NCBI RefSeq assembly: GCF_014697195.1
Contig: NZ_JACJRJ010000042.1
Location: 1-56,832 of the forward strand
Length of the DNA: 56,832 nt
Reading direction: 5' to 3'
Source: Cylindrospermum sp. FACHB-282
GTDB taxonomy: Bacteria > Cyanobacteriota > Cyanobacteriia > Cyanobacteriales > Nostocaceae
The notes below the pieces were generated by a model that ran no database searches, was not told the origin of the DNA, and saw only the letters and a list, made by a program, of their open reading frames with translations. Below are positions 24,974 through 34,072 of this stretch, one piece after another. Each line of letters starts with the position of its first letter. Position 1 is the first letter of the stretch. The position numbers and the translations under genes were made by a program.

Positions 24974-26218
24974 ATGATCAAAAAACTTGTAGTGTGGTGT
25001 TTTGCCCTTGTTTCTGGCTGGAATATGGGCCAAAGTAGAAGGCTGGGGATGGTGGCTCTGAGCATAGTAACTGTCCTAATGCTAACCTTACCCTTGAATG
25101 CCCAAAATACTGGGGTACGATCGCTAACATCCGAGTTAAGAGGGGTGTGGTTAACAAATATAGATAGTGATGTGCTGTTTGAGCGCGATCGCCTGAAAAA
25201 GTCTTTAGAAGGCTTGGCTGAACTTAACTTTAATACCGTATATCCCGCAGTTTGGAATTGGGGTTATACACTCTACCCCAGCAAGGTTGCAGCCAAAGTG
25301 ATTGGGCGATTGGTCGATCCCACACCAGGACTACAAAGGCGGGATATGCTGAAAGAAATTGTCACCGAGGGGCATAAAAAAGGGTTAACGGTGATTCCCT
25401 GGTTTGAATTTGGCTTTATGGCACCGGCTGATTCCCTCTTAGCCAAAAATCGTCCCCAATGGCTAACTAGTCGCAGCGACGGTACGCGGATTGTTAAAGA
25501 AGGGACACATGAACGGGTTTGGCTGAGTCCCTTTCGCCCAGATGTGCAACAATTCATCCAAGATTTAATTGTGGAAATCGTCAAAAACTACGACATCGAC
25601 GGTATTCAGTTTGACGACCATTTTGGCTTACCATCGGAATTAGGCTACGATGCTTATACAGTAGCGCTCTACAAAAAAGAACACCGAGGTCAAGGGCCTT
25701 CTAAAAACCCGAAAGATCCAGAATGGGTAAGTTGGAGAGCGAACAAAATCACCGGCTTTATGAAGCGGGTATTCACAGCTATCAAAGCCAATAAAAAAAA
25801 TTGCCTTGTTTCCGTTGCACCTAATCCCCAGCGTTTTTCCTATGAATATTTTTTAGCCGACTGGCAGAAATGGGAACGGATGGGAATTATCGAAGACTTG
25901 GTTTTGCAGATATACCGCAATGATCTAAATGTCTTTATCAGCGAATTAGAGTATCCAGAAGTAAAAGCTGCTCAAAGTCATATTCCTGTAAGTATTGGTA
26001 TTTTGAGTGGGTTAAAAAATAGGTCAGTGCCGATGTCACAGATTCAGACACAAGTGCAAAAAGTACGCGATCGCAATTTTGCTGGAGTCTCTTTCTTTTT
26101 TTATGAAACTCTCTGGAACATGAGTCAAGAAAAACCCCTAGGGCGTCAGCAGGGCTTCCAGAAAATATTCCCCACCACAACAGCTTACCCGAATCTACTC
26201 ACAGGCTGGAAACCTTGA
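24974..26218 (+). CDS. family-10-like glycoside hydrolase (GHL10/DUF187), secreted
   Basis: A 414-residue protein with an N-terminal signal segment (about residues 20-44, LGMVALSIVTVLMLTLPLNA). The GHL10 TIM barrel follows: LRGVWLTNIDSDVLF, LAELNFNTVYPAVWNWG, GLTVIPWFEFGFM, WLSPFRPDVQQFIQDLIVEI and DIDGIQFDDHFGLP, with the acidic residues of FDDH as probable catalytic site. Such enzymes act on cell-wall or exopolysaccharide glycans; the substrate is not known. It is complete, follows the IS607 element by about 50 bp and is convergent with the CHASE2 cyclase (11-bp gap), so there is little room for terminators. Confidence 0.9.
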   Translation: MIKKLVVWCFALVSGWNMGQSRRLGMVALSIVTVLMLTLPLNAQNTGVRSLTSELRGVWLTNIDSDVLFERDRLKKSLEGLAELNFNTVYPAVWNWGYTLYPSKVAAKVIGRLVDPTPGLQRRDMLKEIVTEGHKKGLTVIPWFEFGFMAPADSLLAKNRPQWLTSRSDGTRIVKEGTHERVWLSPFRPDVQQFIQDLIVEIVKNYDIDGIQFDDHFGLPSELGYDAYTVALYKKEHRGQGPSKNPKDPEWVSWRANKITGFMKRVFTAIKANKKNCLVSVAPNPQRFSYEYFLADWQKWERMGIIEDLVLQIYRNDLNVFISELEYPEVKAAQSHIPVSIGILSGLKNRSVPMSQIQTQVQKVRDRNFAGVSFFFYETLWNMSQEKPLGRQQGFQKIFPTTTAYPNLLTGWKP

Positions 26219-26229
26219 ATTTTGAATCT

Positions 26230-28092
26230 CTAAACTTCTGTTCGTCCCGTAATAGAGTAAATCATTGTTGATTGTTGCCGTCCACGCAGCTGCAACTGCT
26301 GTACTTTTTGGGTATGAAAATGCTGCTTGATCAGCTCAAACGTTGTTTCGCTGACTAAGATACTATAAGGATTATCTTCTTTGGTGCTTTTGTTGAGTTG
26401 TTCCAAACGAGCGGCAATATTCACAGCATCTCCCAAGACGGAATAATTCAATCGTTGAGATCCGCCAATGCTGCCAGCAACCACTACACCTGTATGAATG
26501 CCAATGCCGATGGCAATGGTAGGTTTGCCAAGCTCTTCTAATTCTTGGTTTAACAATACTAATCTTTTCTGCATAGCAATTGCCGCCGAGACAGCAGCAA
26601 TTGCATCCTGCTGAATTTCCTCTGGGAGTGTGTGGGGCAAGGGAATGCCAAAAACAGCCATCACAGCATCCCCAATGTATTTATCAACTACTCCTTGATG
26701 CTCGTGAATACACTCAGCCATAGCACCCAGATAGCAGTTTAACCAGTCGAGCAATTCTCGTGGTTTCATGCTCTCAGAAATCGTGGTAAAGCTGCGAATG
26801 TCGGTAAACAGAACTGTTGCTACCATTTCTTGAGCATCCAATTGACCGTTTTGGAAAATCTCGTTTCGATGCTGCCAGATTAATGCTGCTGTTTCTTGAG
26901 AAACATGACGAGCAAATAAATTCATCAATTGTTGTTTTTCTCTTTGTTCCAGCCACTGAACACTCAGTCCAGCTAAGAGAATCGTGCCGATGGGTGCGGC
27001 AGTAGGCAACCAGAGATTGGAGATTGTGAGAGCAGAAACTGAGATACTGAACCAAGTAACAGGCAGTAGCCCTAGAAGCAGAATTCGTTGGGGAAATTTC
27101 AAAGCAGCCAGTATCAGACTGGAACCGATGCCAAGACCGAGTAATAGCAAGAGTTCAAATTGCCGGGGAAAAAGTTGTAGCTGTCGGTGGTTGAGTAGAT
27201 TGTCAATGGCAGCAGCGTGCAGATAGACACCAGATGTTGGTGGTATTTGCTCGAATGGAGTTTTCAAGGGATCGTTTGCTCCAGTTGCAGTCAGCCCGAC
27301 TAACAAAATTTTGTTTTTTAGTTTGGCTGCATCTACCTTTCTCTGGATAATATCGGCAAAGGAATAGGTGGGGATTCCCCGCTCACCCTTAGTTGGCCCT
27401 ACCCAGTTAATCCACATTGATTGGACTTTCTCTGCCGATGGTCGAGGTGGTAAGGCAATGAGGGACTTTGTGGAGTTAGTGGAATCTGCGGTAAAGGTCT
27501 GCTGCAAGCTATTGTTGTATGCTTGCAATAACATGATGGTAAGGGAGGGAACTTGATCGACGTAGAGCCATAATTGACGCGTTATTCCGTCGAGATCGGC
27601 ATTGCTGGCAATATGCCCTTTGGCAGTAACGTGATCGAGAACTGCGACTGGACGAAGCATCTGTTTGTGCAAATCGGGGGCGATCGCTAAGACAACCTGA
27701 CCATTGATGGCCATTGCCTCAGCCAGTGTTGCATCGTGACTGCTAGGCTCGGTAAACAGAATATCAAATCCGATTGCTGCTGGAGGAGAGGCTTCTAGAG
27801 TTTCCAGTAACTGTGTATAGCGATCGCGGGACAGGGGAAACTGCCCATACTGACGCAATGTAGCATCGTCAATCCCAATGACAACAACCCGCGAATCCCA
27901 ACTGCCATGAGGTAGAGGTAAAAAGTTGCGCGTGCAGAATAATAAATTAAATCCTAGAGCTTCTAGGGGTTGCCAACCACCTATTTGCCATAATCCCATT
28001 GAAAACAGTCCAGTCAATACTCCAGGCAACAGTAAAAAGGAAAAATTACGACCACGCCCCAACCATAGCCAACTAAGGAACTGCCAGTTCAT
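26230..28092 (-). CDS. CHASE2-domain adenylate/guanylate cyclase
   Basis: A 620-residue class III nucleotide cyclase. One N-terminal membrane helix (about 18-45), an extracytoplasmic CHASE2 sensor domain (50-305) and three clustered helices (about 313-380) precede the cytoplasmic catalytic domain (420-610). Metal-binding D431 (LFTDIRSF) and D475 (GDAVMAVFG), substrate-determining K471 and D555, and N558/R562 in GDAVNIAARLE are all present; the K/D pair favours ATP, hence cAMP. It overlaps the upstream FecR gene by 20 bp, so the two are translationally linked. A perfect CRP-type site occurs elsewhere in the window (36363). Confidence 0.93.
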   Translation of the reverse strand: MNWQFLSWLWLGRGRNFSFLLLPGVLTGLFSMGLWQIGGWQPLEALGFNLLFCTRNFLPLPHGSWDSRVVVIGIDDATLRQYGQFPLSRDRYTQLLETLEASPPAAIGFDILFTEPSSHDATLAEAMAINGQVVLAIAPDLHKQMLRPVAVLDHVTAKGHIASNADLDGITRQLWLYVDQVPSLTIMLLQAYNNSLQQTFTADSTNSTKSLIALPPRPSAEKVQSMWINWVGPTKGERGIPTYSFADIIQRKVDAAKLKNKILLVGLTATGANDPLKTPFEQIPPTSGVYLHAAAIDNLLNHRQLQLFPRQFELLLLLGLGIGSSLILAALKFPQRILLLGLLPVTWFSISVSALTISNLWLPTAAPIGTILLAGLSVQWLEQREKQQLMNLFARHVSQETAALIWQHRNEIFQNGQLDAQEMVATVLFTDIRSFTTISESMKPRELLDWLNCYLGAMAECIHEHQGVVDKYIGDAVMAVFGIPLPHTLPEEIQQDAIAAVSAAIAMQKRLVLLNQELEELGKPTIAIGIGIHTGVVVAGSIGGSQRLNYSVLGDAVNIAARLEQLNKSTKEDNPYSILVSETTFELIKQHFHTQKVQQLQLRGRQQSTMIYSITGRTEV

Positions 28093-28906
28093 ACAATTGC
28101 TTTTTACCTAAGGGAGTTACCACAACAACTTCTACTCTGCGGTTAGCGAGTAAAGGAACCGTCAATTCAAAATTGCCACTCTTGTCGGTGTTCTGGGGCT
28201 GTTTGGCGATGATCAGCAGATTCACTGGATCAACACTACCGACAATTTGCACTTGGCTGCCATTGGCTACGAGTTGACGGATATTTAGCCGAGTATCTTC
28301 CTTTAGGGGCACTGGTGCCGAAGGCGGCTCTCCTGGAATCGTTATATTTTGGAAACCAGCGTCTACCAGAACGGTCTGCCCTTGAGCATTGGTGGCTACG
28401 CTACCCTTGATGGTGGCTACGCCCATTTTGCCATTCTGCTGTACGCTCACACCAAACTCAGTGCCCCGCACCCCGGCAACCCCGGCAGGTGTGTTAATCT
28501 CTAAACGCGAGGCTGAATTCGTGAATGGACGAACTTGCAGACGAACTTGTCCAGCTTTTACCTGGAGTTGGGTGATCCGTTCACCTCCCTTTCCTGTCAG
28601 CAGTTTCTGGATACTTATATTTGAATTTTCTGATACATTAATGAACCCAGTGCCTATATCTATTGCCAGCACGGCACTGGAGCTTTTCTTGGTACTGATT
28701 CCCTCTCCAATTGCTTGGAGTCGCATTCCACTACGAGCCGGTTGGGATGTCTGCCCACGGGAATACAGCACTTGCCCAATTGGACGGCGCACTTCTATCC
28801 AGCGATTGACACTAACCTGTAATTGATCATCTGCGGCGGAGGCACGAAGAGTAGCAACTAGCCCAACTAGCACCAAAATAAAGTTACAAGCCCACCAACT
28901 CTTCAT
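28073..28906 (-). CDS. FecR-domain secreted protein
   Basis: About 277 residues from ATG 28906, which follows GGAG by six bases; the frame reaches back to 28942. A signal peptide (MKSWWACNFILVLVGLVATL to ASA) leads into a FecR domain (about 45-190) with GVAGVRGTEFGVSV, the most conserved FecR segment. The C-terminal part has beta-rich repeats ending in NRRVEVVVVTPLGKK. In cyanobacteria FecR-domain proteins often neighbour CHASE2 cyclases or kinases. The 20-bp overlap with the cyclase gene suggests that the periplasmic FecR protein presents a signal to CHASE2 (inference). Confidence 0.85.
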   Translation of the reverse strand: MKSWWACNFILVLVGLVATLRASAADDQLQVSVNRWIEVRRPIGQVLYSRGQTSQPARSGMRLQAIGEGISTKKSSSAVLAIDIGTGFINVSENSNISIQKLLTGKGGERITQLQVKAGQVRLQVRPFTNSASRLEINTPAGVAGVRGTEFGVSVQQNGKMGVATIKGSVATNAQGQTVLVDAGFQNITIPGEPPSAPVPLKEDTRLNIRQLVANGSQVQIVGSVDPVNLLIIAKQPQNTDKSGNFELTVPLLANRRVEVVVVTPLGKKQLYELAVP

Positions 28907-29013
28907 ACGTGTCTCCAGATGATTTCCTCTACTGATTAACAAAATAGTTTTTTATTGACATCCTCCCACCGCTATCCCATGAGGGGTTAGCAGGGCATTT
29001 TTTAACATCACTT

Positions 29014-29388
29014 TCAGTGGAAATACACAACTCTGGCATCTAATCCGTGGGATCTCAACAAATTAGACAAGCACTCTGCCGATTCCCGCTGGGAAAATCC
29101 TCCAGCATATACATAACCGCCGAGCCTGTGCTGTGCTAGAAATGCGTCGGCAATATAGCTCCTGACAAGGTTTAACACTTTGTCTGACTTTTCAGGAACA
29201 ACTACCACATAAGGACGGTCTGGCACTTTTCCAATAACGATAACATTACTCTGCTGAAAACTATTGGCGGATTTGGTCACTTCAGGTAGGTTTTTGGTAA
29301 TGCAATTGGGTGGCTGGGCCCAACCTTTGCAGAATAAAGCTTCCCATAAAACAGTTGCAACCATTCCTGTAATCAGATATCTATTCAC
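29014..29388 (-). CDS. small secreted SPOR-like protein
   Basis: A 124-residue protein with a signal peptide (LITGMVATVLWEALFCKGWA). The frame opens with GTG 29388; an ATG at 29364 is an alternative. The second half (PYVVVVPEKSDKVLNLV, then HRLGGYVYAGGFSQRESAEC and LSNLLRSHGLDARVVYF) has the two beta-alpha-beta halves of a SPOR-like peptidoglycan-binding fold, a pattern common in cyanobacterial secreted proteins. It is on the same strand as, and about 110 bp upstream of, the FecR/cyclase pair, so it may belong to the same transcript. Family assignment is moderate. Confidence 0.6.
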   Translation of the reverse strand: MNRYLITGMVATVLWEALFCKGWAQPPNCITKNLPEVTKSANSFQQSNVIVIGKVPDRPYVVVVPEKSDKVLNLVRSYIADAFLAQHRLGGYVYAGGFSQRESAECLSNLLRSHGLDARVVYFH

Positions 29389-29766
29389 CTACTGCTCACC
29401 AAATTGTCGTAGTATTTTCGCGAACCAAAGGAACTTTTAAATCCCCAGGGGTTTTAACCTCGCTGCTATTGGCTACAAATTACTACATCAGTATACTTCG
29501 GTAAAAGTAGGTACTATTATTTATTTACCAAACTTTTTATGACATCTATGAAGAGGCTCTTGTTTTCAACCAGCCTTTGGTTTTGCAGTGTTTGAGGATC
29601 TGATCTAGTAGATATTTTCTGGGAATATGTCCTTTGTAATACTGCCACTGTTGTTGATTACATCCACCCTAAAAATAGCTAAACCTATCGTTAGAGGGAG
29701 GTTTAAATTTGATAGAAATGCTACAATGAAATAATTAGTCTTACTTAAAAGCTTATTTTTAATTTT
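29389..29766. other. divergent intergenic spacer
   Basis: AT-rich 378 bp between the SPOR-like gene and the lipid kinase, expected to hold both promoters. No distinct repeat or operator was noticed. Confidence 0.4.
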
Positions 29767-30744
29767 ATGCGTCGTTCCGCCTGCCTTATTTTTAATCCGG
29801 TTGCGGGTCAGGGTGATCCAGAAATAGAACTGGGACAAATTCGGGCAATGTTAGAGCCAGAAATTGACCTGGATATTTATTTGACAACCGAAGAAATCGA
29901 TGCTGATGAATTGGCCGATGCAGCGGTAAAACGGGGGGTAGATGCGATTATTGCTTCTGGAGGAGATGGTACATTGTCAGCGGCAGCGGCGGCTTTAGTG
30001 GGAACTGATATTCCCTTTGGGATTATTTCGCGGGGAACAGCAAATGCTTTTGCCGCCGCTTTAGGCATTCCAGATACGATCGCAGCTGCCTGTGAAACAA
30101 TTTTGCAGGGTAAAACTCGCAAGGTAGATATAGGTTATTGCAATGACCAGCCGATGGTGCTGTTGGCAGGTATTGGTTTTGAGGCAGAAACTGTAGAACG
30201 GGCAGACAGAAACGCTAAAAATCGCTTTGGGATGCTGGCCTATGTCTTGGCGGGATTCCAAGAACTGCGAAGCTTTCAGACATTTAATGTGGAAATTGAA
30301 ACTGAAGATAAGATCATTAAAACTACTGCCGCAGCGGTGACAGTGGCAAATGCTGCACCACCCACATCAGTTTTAGCTCAAGGGCCAGCAGGTATTTTTG
30401 TGGATGATGGGTTGCTAGATTTAACAATTGTCGCTCCGGTTAGTAAGGCAGGTGCGATCGCCGCAACTTTCCATCTGTTTCAAACTGCTTCTACTGGTAC
30501 AGCAGTAGAACGGAATGATATTGGCTATCTGCGAGGTAAACAATTTAAAATCACAACTGATCCACCGCAAAAGGTAGTTGTGGATGGTGAGTTAGTCGGG
30601 ACAACCCCTATAGAAGTTAGGTGTGTACCCGCAGGCTTGACGATTTTTGTGCCTACAGTAGAAGAAGAGGTACTAACGGAAAAATTAGAGGGACTGCCTA
30701 ATTTGACTGTGGAGTTGAAAGACACGGCAGATAATGGAGAATAA
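29767..30744 (+). CDS. YegS/BmrU-type lipid (diacylglycerol) kinase
   Basis: A 325-residue kinase phosphorylating diacylglycerol or related lipids with ATP. The nucleotide-binding signature GGDGT is at 65-69, the N-terminal strand reads LIFNPVAGQGDPE, and ISRGTANAFAAALGIP continues the catalytic domain. The C-terminal beta domain includes VVVDGELVGTTPIEVRCVPA, also typical. The last 25 residues are an acidic extension. The gene is followed by a metallophosphoesterase after 6 bp, so a kinase/phosphatase pair is transcribed together. Confidence 0.92.
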   Translation: MRRSACLIFNPVAGQGDPEIELGQIRAMLEPEIDLDIYLTTEEIDADELADAAVKRGVDAIIASGGDGTLSAAAAALVGTDIPFGIISRGTANAFAAALGIPDTIAAACETILQGKTRKVDIGYCNDQPMVLLAGIGFEAETVERADRNAKNRFGMLAYVLAGFQELRSFQTFNVEIETEDKIIKTTAAAVTVANAAPPTSVLAQGPAGIFVDDGLLDLTIVAPVSKAGAIAATFHLFQTASTGTAVERNDIGYLRGKQFKITTDPPQKVVVDGELVGTTPIEVRCVPAGLTIFVPTVEEEVLTEKLEGLPNLTVELKDTADNGE

Positions 30745-30750
30745 GCTGCT

Positions 30751-32325
30751 TTGAAACTTGTTTCCGATTCGGCGATCGCTAAAAAAATTCACAAAATGCA
30801 GCAGCGGGTACGATGGCAAGATCCGTTAATTAAGGAACGAAACATCGACCAAACTCGGCTAGTGCTCGAAGATGGTCAAGAAAATAACGGTGAGTTCTCA
30901 TTTTTGGTTGTGGGTGACAGTGGTTCAGGAATTCACCGGGGACACAACCCCCAACGCCAGGTAGCGGAACTCATGCTGAGACATCACCAAGAATGCCGTT
31001 TTATGCTGCACACAGGTGATGTGATCTATTTAGTGGGGTCGAGTGAATACTACCAGCAGAACTTTATCCAACCTTACCGCGAGTTTCTCTTAGGCGGTGA
31101 ACACCCCCACCGCATCGGCTATGACCAAATGATTTTTAAACTGCCGATTCTGCCTGTGCTGGGAAATCACGATTATTATGATTTGCCAATTCTCTTGAGT
31201 TTAATATCCCTGGCAACACTTCCTGTCCGTCATTTATGGCGATCGCGTCTAGACTTGGATGTGGGGTTGCATGGTTCAGGAGTAGGTGACGCTTATGCAA
31301 AGGCATTTCTCGACTACCTTCAGCGGTTTAATTCGCCAGCAGAGTTAGCTCAACACTTAGATAAATACTACACTGCCGAGATAGACAACGGGCGCTGTCT
31401 TCACTACCAACCAGGAAGTTTCACCCGTCTCCCCAATCGTTACTACACCTTTCGCTACGGTGGTCTTGACTTCTTTGCTTTGGACTCAAATACATTTAAT
31501 GATCCGCCACCCCTACCGAAAACCAAAAAAGGCGCAGCAGACCGCAGACTTCTGGCCCAACGCCGAGAGGATTTAGAACAGGAAAAGCTGCAAATTATGG
31601 AAATTTCAACCAAGCTAAATCCCGAAAACCCCAGGGACGCTGACGAATTGGACGACTTGCAAACCAAGCTGTCTCAAATTGAGGAAATTATTGTTGATAT
31701 CGACAAACAGCTACATTCTGACCAATCAACCCAGACTGATATTGCACAACTAGAATGGCTGAAGGAAAAACTAATTGGTTCTTGGAATACGGCAGAAGTT
31801 CGCGGCAGGGTGATTTATTTTCACCATCCTCCCTATGTCACAGAGGCGACAAAATGGCAACAGGCGCAAACTTTGGCAATTCGTAGCCGCCTACGTGGTG
31901 TGCTGGATGCCGTAGCTAAAACCGTAGGTTCCCTGAGTCAAGGGCGTCCTTTGGTGGATTTGGTGTTAAACGGTCATGCACACTGCTTAGAACACCTGGA
32001 AACAGGGGATACAGGACATGGTGATGCTCATATCCAGTGGATTGTTTGTGGTGGTAGTGGCTTTAGTCTCCGACGTCAGCGGACTGAAGGGCCGGATTTG
32101 CTGGAAAGTTTCGGGGATGGGGGTAAACAAGAAAATCGCTTAGTAGCGCGATCGCATCTTTTTGTTGGTCGCAGTGGTCAAGGTTCCCGCAAGCGAAGAC
32201 CTTACTCTTGTTTACGCATTGATGTCAAAGGCGATCGCTATCCTCAGTTTATTGTCCGTCCTTTAGTTGCCGAATGGTATCAGCAGCAGTGGCATAATCA
32301 AGAACTTGAGCCAATAATTATTTGA
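30751..32325 (+). CDS. calcineurin-like metallophosphoesterase
   Basis: A 524-residue phosphoesterase. The dimetal motifs are in order: GDSGSG near residue 55, HTGDVIY near 88, LGNHDYYD near 130, FHHPPY near 354 and NGHAHCLEH near 406. A charged helical insertion (about 262-330, rich in E, Q, K and L) separates the two halves and is probably coiled coil. The start is a TTG at 30751 with GGAG 11 bases upstream; an in-frame ATG at 30796 is possible and also leaves the domain intact. It is translationally close to the lipid kinase. The substrate is unknown; a phospholipid-linked one is only suggested by context. Confidence 0.87.
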   Translation: MKLVSDSAIAKKIHKMQQRVRWQDPLIKERNIDQTRLVLEDGQENNGEFSFLVVGDSGSGIHRGHNPQRQVAELMLRHHQECRFMLHTGDVIYLVGSSEYYQQNFIQPYREFLLGGEHPHRIGYDQMIFKLPILPVLGNHDYYDLPILLSLISLATLPVRHLWRSRLDLDVGLHGSGVGDAYAKAFLDYLQRFNSPAELAQHLDKYYTAEIDNGRCLHYQPGSFTRLPNRYYTFRYGGLDFFALDSNTFNDPPPLPKTKKGAADRRLLAQRREDLEQEKLQIMEISTKLNPENPRDADELDDLQTKLSQIEEIIVDIDKQLHSDQSTQTDIAQLEWLKEKLIGSWNTAEVRGRVIYFHHPPYVTEATKWQQAQTLAIRSRLRGVLDAVAKTVGSLSQGRPLVDLVLNGHAHCLEHLETGDTGHGDAHIQWIVCGGSGFSLRRQRTEGPDLLESFGDGGKQENRLVARSHLFVGRSGQGSRKRRPYSCLRIDVKGDRYPQFIVRPLVAEWYQQQWHNQELEPIII

Positions 32326-32387
32326 AAAACAGCGATGATCAAGAATCAAACCTGATCATCACCATCAAAATGCCATCTTGAAAACAA

Positions 32388-32795
32388 CTAAATTATTCCC
32401 GTTCCCTTACCCCGTCTGTCACCTTTTTCTGTTAACTTACCTTCCTGATCTTCATTAACTTCTCGCAGTGCTTCAACCCTTTGTGCAGTTTCTTGTGCGG
32501 CTTTTTGGCGTGCATCACCCGGTTCTTCATAATACATTTCCGGTTCAACTGCGTAGTTATTCAACAACCCTTCATTATCCACTGTATAGCCATCAGTGGT
32601 ACGTATGCTTTCGCTATCGGTTTGGTCGTCGGTAGGCTCATTTGACAGCTTTTCTTCTGTCGGTAGGGTTTTGTAGTTTTGTCCTTCTCTTTCTATACGA
32701 GCCGCAGTTTCGGCGGGAATAATTCCCCTATCATAAGTATCAACTTCAGCTCGCTCATGTGAATCTATCGCTTTATTAGCTGCTTCATTAGCCAT
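32388..32795 (-). CDS. soluble protein carrying the Hlip/ssl1498 N-terminal motif
   Basis: A 135-residue, highly charged, helix-forming protein with ATG 32795 after a strong AGGAGG site. Residues 70-89 read YTVDNEGLLNNYAVEPEMYY, nearly the start of the 56-residue ssl1498-type protein at 6877 (YTTVNEQGILNNYANEPKAY). They also match the LNN(F/Y)A-x-EP-x-x-Y motif at the N-terminus of high-light-inducible proteins. Here the motif is internal and no membrane helix follows; an alanine/glutamate-rich helix and a basic tail (GDRRGKGTGII) do instead. It may dock to the same thylakoid partner as Hlips without the pigment-binding helix (inference). It is the first of four same-strand stress-like genes. 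Confidence 0.75.
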   Translation of the reverse strand: MANEAANKAIDSHERAEVDTYDRGIIPAETAARIEREGQNYKTLPTEEKLSNEPTDDQTDSESIRTTDGYTVDNEGLLNNYAVEPEMYYEEPGDARQKAAQETAQRVEALREVNEDQEGKLTEKGDRRGKGTGII

Positions 32796-33340
32796 AAATC
32801 ATATCCTCCTGAAAAATTTGCAGAATAACTTTGAAAACTAGATTAGGCTATTGAACTTAATAAAGATACTATCTAGAGGAGTGAATAAAACTAAAGCATT
32901 AACCATATTTCTGTGTCTAGAGATGCATTTTAAATGCTAATTTACCCAAAACAAATTTATGGTTAAAATTTAAATAAGTAGCTTGGCGTAAATAATTCAA
33001 GGTTGGTAGTAAGGGCTTTAGCCCTCTCTATCTCCTGTCGTCGAAGCTAGGCGGTAAGCACAGCTATGCCCATTCGCGGAGCGTTCCGTAAGAAAGGGCT
33101 TTACAAAGTAGGGCTGAAGCCCGCCTCAGAATTCATTCTGAGTCTAATAGCACTGATTCGTCTTTAGACGACTAAAAGAAATTTCTAGTCGATTTTAACG
33201 AACTTTAGTTATTAGCCCTGAACTTCAATTCTGGGCGGGTTATATCTAGAACGCAATAGCCTTGTCTCTACAAGATATGTGTTCCATTCACCTGAGAAAA
33301 ACTGGTGTAAGCTGAAGAATTTCCACCTTAGATTATAGAG
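32796..33340. other. palindrome-rich intergenic region
   Basis: No gene is seen. Several small perfect palindromes occur: AGGGCTTTAGCCCT at 33012-33025, CTCAGAATTCATTCTGAG at 33125-33142, GGGCTGAAGCCC near 33110, and CGTCTTTAGACG near 33160. A repeat CCCATTCGCGGAGCGTTCC lies near 33070. These look like dispersed cyanobacterial intergenic repeats or processed-RNA hairpins. Confidence 0.6.
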
Positions 33341-33796
33341 CTAGTTCAATGTTTGTGAACCTTCTCTACCGACAATTTGTTTTTTGAAGAATCCAAGTTT
33401 TTCAGCTAATTCTTGCCGAGTTTCAGCTTTGATAAGATAACGGAAAATAACCCAGGTTATGTAACCAATGCCAATTAACTCAAATGTCGGCGATAGCAGT
33501 GGAATATCATTAATCGCATCCAGTAATGCTAGCACTACCTTAACTGTAACAACCGCCGACAAAATTAAAGCAAGGGATAACAGCGCCTGCTTATATTTGT
33601 TAAAAAGACTGCCTAAATATTCAGGCAATTGCGCTAAAAATTCAGAAACTTGTCTGCCAATTCGCTGCCATTGGGCTTCAGATTCCCTAGCTGGCAGTAG
33701 CTTAGGCACATTAGCAGAGTTTGTACCATCAAGGGCTAGTACACCTTGTGATGAGATAGTATTGACTGATTCCGGTTGCTGTTGTTGGGTTTCCAT
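33341..33796 (-). CDS. CAAD-domain (CURT1-like) thylakoid membrane protein
   Basis: About 151 residues from ATG 33796 (METQQQQ start); the longer frame to 33871 has no better support. A polar N-terminus is followed by EFLAQLPEYLGSLFNKYKQA, two membrane helices (ALLSLALILSAVVTVKVVLA and FELIGIGYITWVIFRYLI) and a short amphipathic C-terminus with ETRQELAEKLGFFKKQIVG. This is the CAAD domain, found alone or appended to aminoacyl-tRNA synthetases in cyanobacteria and in plant CURT1 proteins that curve thylakoid membranes. It probably sits in the thylakoid. It has the same orientation as its stress-type neighbours. Confidence 0.88.
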   Translation of the reverse strand: METQQQQPESVNTISSQGVLALDGTNSANVPKLLPARESEAQWQRIGRQVSEFLAQLPEYLGSLFNKYKQALLSLALILSAVVTVKVVLALLDAINDIPLLSPTFELIGIGYITWVIFRYLIKAETRQELAEKLGFFKKQIVGREGSQTLN

Positions 33797-34072
33797 AGTG
33801 TTTCTTGTTGGGCAAGCACAACAGTTTTGATCAATAACTGGACGTAAATAAATATAACAGTCTTGAGCCAAAACAAGAGCATATCACTAAAAAAAATACC
33901 CAGGGATGGAAAATGGCACAAGCAAATAAATGTAATCCACCTTTGTTTGTGTAGCCCCTGACTTGCAATCGTTAGTAAGGCTGCACAAAGTTTGGGTAAT
34001 CTCTTTTGAGCCTTAACTATTAGGATTTATTTATGATGTCCAGCTATTTATTGGAATTTGCTTTTAGCCACT

